The notes below the pieces were generated by a model that saw only the letters and a program-made list of their open reading frames with translations, was not told the origin of the DNA and ran no database searches. From contig DNHM01000184.1 of the NCBI GenBank assembly GCA_003485885.1, positions 304 to 6,043 of the forward strand: a stretch of 5,740 nt of DNA. Reading direction: 5' to 3'. Of the stretch, positions 3,738 through 5,740 are shown one piece after another. This DNA comes from Acidimicrobiaceae bacterium. GTDB lineage: Bacteria; Actinomycetota; Acidimicrobiia; Acidimicrobiales; UBA10347. A program made the translations under genes and the position numbers. Position 1 is the stretch's first letter. Each line of letters begins with the position of its first letter.

Positions 3738-5740
3738 ATGTCTGCAGATGGTTTTGGCGTGTCTCCCGAAATCAACCGCGAAGAACTATTCGCCGACCGA
3801 TCTCTCGTTGGCACAGTCTTCTGCCGGGCATATTCGCGCCGCATCGACGAATGGCTCCAGCAGCTTTTTGCTGATCGTTTGGGTGGGCGCTCCGGCATCA
3901 GCTTGGTGGCGGTTGGTGGCTACGGCCGAGGTGCCCTCAGTCCGCAGAGTGACCTTGACGTGATGTTGTTGCACAATGGCTGGAACCAGGAAGACCTCGA
4001 AGAGGCGGCCCAAGCGCTGTGGTTTCCGGTCTGGGATGAGAAGATTGCGCTTGGCCACTCGGTGCGCACGATTGCCCAGAGTATTGAGTTGGCATCGACA
4101 GATCTCGAAACAGCGACCTCACTTCTGAGCCTGCGCCACCTGGCTGGCGACGCTGAGCTATCTGACGATCTCGCCGAAGAGTCCAGCCGAACCTGGCGCA
4201 AGAACCGTCGCAAATGGTTACCTCAGATTGTCGACGATGCTCGCGACCGCGAACGCACCAACGGCGAAGTTGCTTATCTTCTTGAGCCCGATCTGAAGGA
4301 ATCAAGTGGCGGGTTGCGCGACATCAATGCGGTGCAGTGGATCGAGGCCAGCGGTATTGAGCTGCTCGACCAAGAACGCCGCGACCTCCGAGCAGCGAAC
4401 GATGTTCTGTTGGCGGCCAGAGTTGAACTGCACCGAGGTACCTCTCGCAAAGGCGACGTGTTGCTTCTCGAAGAACAAGACTCGGTTGCCGACGCGCTCG
4501 GTATCGGTGATGCCGATGTGATGATGAGCCAAGTCGCCGCTTCGGCCCGCACGATCACCTGGATCGCCGACGATGTCTTTCTGCGGGTCAGGAACAGCCT
4601 GCGCCGTTTACGGCTCCGAGCAGGTAAGCCGAAACGAATCGCTGATCATGTGTATCTCGTCGACGGCACGGTCGCGATCGCGCCGGGAAGTCCCGTCAGC
4701 ACTGACCAAGCGTTGATGCTTCGACTTGCGGTTGCTGCAGCAGAGAACGAGGCCCGCCTGGATCGCGATTCACTCGACCAGCTCGTCGACCATGGCGCTG
4801 AGATAACGACGCCATGGTCCGATGAACTGCGCGAGCTATTCGTGCGGCTACTGCGCACCGGCGACAGCGCAATCCATGTGGTCGAGGCGCTCGATCATGT
4901 TGGACTCTTCACTCGGCTGCTGCCCGAGTGGGAGCCGAACCGCAGCAAGGTGCAACGCAATCAGTACCACCGGTTTACGGTTGACCGCCACCTGCTTGAA
5001 GCGTCGTCGATTGCGTCGACGCTCACCGACACGGTTGACCGTCCCGACTTGTTAGTCGTCGGTGCGTTGCTTCACGACATCGGCAAGGGCTACCCCGGCG
5101 ATCACACCGAAGTGGGCATAGTTCTCATTGACACGATCGCGTCGAATATGGGATTCACCGTCGATGATGTCGACATGCTCAAGCGTTTGTGTGAGCATCA
5201 CCTGTTGCTGGTCGATGTAGCCAGCCGCCGCGACATCGAGGACCTGGGCACGATCGCCGCGGTGGCGGAGCAGGTGCGAACCAGGTCGTTCTTGCACTTG
5301 CTTGCGGCTCTGAGCGAGTCAGATTCCATTGCGACCGGGCCATCTGCTTGGACTCGCAACAAGGCCTACCTGATGGGCGAGCTGACCCGGTCAACTGATC
5401 GGTGGCTTGAGTCCGACGGCACGACCACCCTCGATCGATCGTTCCCAGCAGATGAACACCTGGCGCTCATGGCGGTACACGAACATGTCGTTCTTGGCAG
5501 CGATCAGACACTGCAGATCGTGACGAGGGACCGGCCGGGCCTGTTTGCACGGGTAGCCGGGGCACTCGCGCTTTGTGATCTGAGTATCGTCGACGCCCAG
5601 ATCCATGTGACGGGCACGAAGGCGCTCGAGGTCCTGCAGGTCGCTGACGCCTACGAAGAGGACAACCCCGTCGACTGGGAGCGAGCGGTCGAATTGGTCG
5701 AAGAGGTGCTGGGGAACAGCGACGATCTCACGCCACGCTT
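3738..5740 (+). CDS. glnD: PII uridylyl/adenylyltransferase GlnD (3' end outside window)
   Basis: GlnD is the cytoplasmic glutamine sensor that adds and removes a nucleotide on PII. The frame is open for 667 codons to the window end. The nucleotidyltransferase domain has GGYGRGALSPQSDLD (60-74) with the metal-binding pair D72/D74, then GHSVRT (106-111) and LKESSGGLRDI (186-196, usually KEGPGGLRD). The HD domain for PII demodification has YHRFTVDRH (410-418), LLHDIGKG (444-451), GDHTE (454-458), EHH (486-488) and ESDSIATGPSAW (527-538). The first ACT domain, for glutamine sensing, starts at about 590 with IVTRDRPGLFARVAGAL. A second ACT domain and the C-terminus, probably about 100 residues, should lie beyond the window. 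All catalytic motifs appear intact. In actinobacteria such as Corynebacterium the homologue adenylylates rather than uridylylates PII, so the nucleotide used here is uncertain. The ATG at 3738 is chosen because an in-frame TAG lies 12 bases upstream; a GTG at codon 8 is a less likely alternative. No glnB adjoins it upstream. Confidence 0.96.
   Translation, partial: MSADGFGVSPEINREELFADRSLVGTVFCRAYSRRIDEWLQQLFADRLGGRSGISLVAVGGYGRGALSPQSDLDVMLLHNGWNQEDLEEAAQALWFPVWDEKIALGHSVRTIAQSIELASTDLETATSLLSLRHLAGDAELSDDLAEESSRTWRKNRRKWLPQIVDDARDRERTNGEVAYLLEPDLKESSGGLRDINAVQWIEASGIELLDQERRDLRAANDVLLAARVELHRGTSRKGDVLLLEEQDSVADALGIGDADVMMSQVAASARTITWIADDVFLRVRNSLRRLRLRAGKPKRIADHVYLVDGTVAIAPGSPVSTDQALMLRLAVAAAENEARLDRDSLDQLVDHGAEITTPWSDELRELFVRLLRTGDSAIHVVEALDHVGLFTRLLPEWEPNRSKVQRNQYHRFTVDRHLLEASSIASTLTDTVDRPDLLVVGALLHDIGKGYPGDHTEVGIVLIDTIASNMGFTVDDVDMLKRLCEHHLLLVDVASRRDIEDLGTIAAVAEQVRTRSFLHLLAALSESDSIATGPSAWTRNKAYLMGELTRSTDRWLESDGTTTLDRSFPADEHLALMAVHEHVVLGSDQTLQIVTRDRPGLFARVAGALALCDLSIVDAQIHVTGTKALEVLQVADAYEEDNPVDWERAVELVEEVLGNSDDLTPR

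Noticed and set aside
3683..3963. Plus-strand frames starting at 3683 and 3706 near the glnD start
   Set aside because: They overlap glnD out of frame, whereas the glnD frame starting at 3738 shows the conserved nucleotidyltransferase motifs.

Overview
The window looks like chromosomal DNA from a fairly high-GC actinobacterium. My best guess is a member of the Acidimicrobiia, but this is inference from protein style and promoter layout, not a database match. Nothing points to a phage, plasmid, CRISPR array or tRNA/rRNA gene. It holds five protein-coding genes, two of them cut by the window edges, separated by three spacers of about 140 bp that are rich in signals.

Layout. Positions 1-231 are the C-terminal end of an unrecognised protein. 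Positions 241-603 encode a 120-residue protein that looks like a degenerate response-regulator receiver domain. The spacer 604-742 holds a direct-repeat operator resembling a GlnR box, a possible sigma70-type promoter and a strong Shine-Dalgarno. Positions 743-1948 are amt, an ammonium transporter. The spacer 1949-2093 contains two strong stem-loops that separate amt from a convergent gene. Positions 3593-2094 (minus strand) encode a 499-residue putative esterase with extra N-terminal domains. The spacer 3594-3737 carries a REP-like palindrome between divergent genes. From 3738 to the window end runs glnD, the PII uridylyl/adenylyltransferase, cut in or just after its first ACT domain.

How it fits together. 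Amt and GlnD are parts of one nitrogen-sensing circuit: Amt imports ammonium, PII (GlnB/GlnK) plugs Amt when nitrogen is plentiful, and GlnD modifies PII according to glutamine. In many actinobacteria the order is amt-glnB-glnD in one operon. Here glnB is absent from between the two, and an opposite-strand esterase gene with its own terminator and promoter occupies that place, so amt and glnD must be transcribed separately. A GlnR-like site upstream of amt suggests nitrogen control.

A second theme is translation initiation. The three genes starting at 241, 3593 (minus) and 3738 lack a Shine-Dalgarno and share the same arrangement: TAGNNT, exactly six bases, then ATG. That is what a -10 element feeding a leaderless mRNA should look like. 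Only amt has a leader with a ribosome binding site. No wholly new system is evident; the most informative points are the split amt/glnD locus, the operator before amt, the repeated leaderless architecture and the domain fusion in the esterase.
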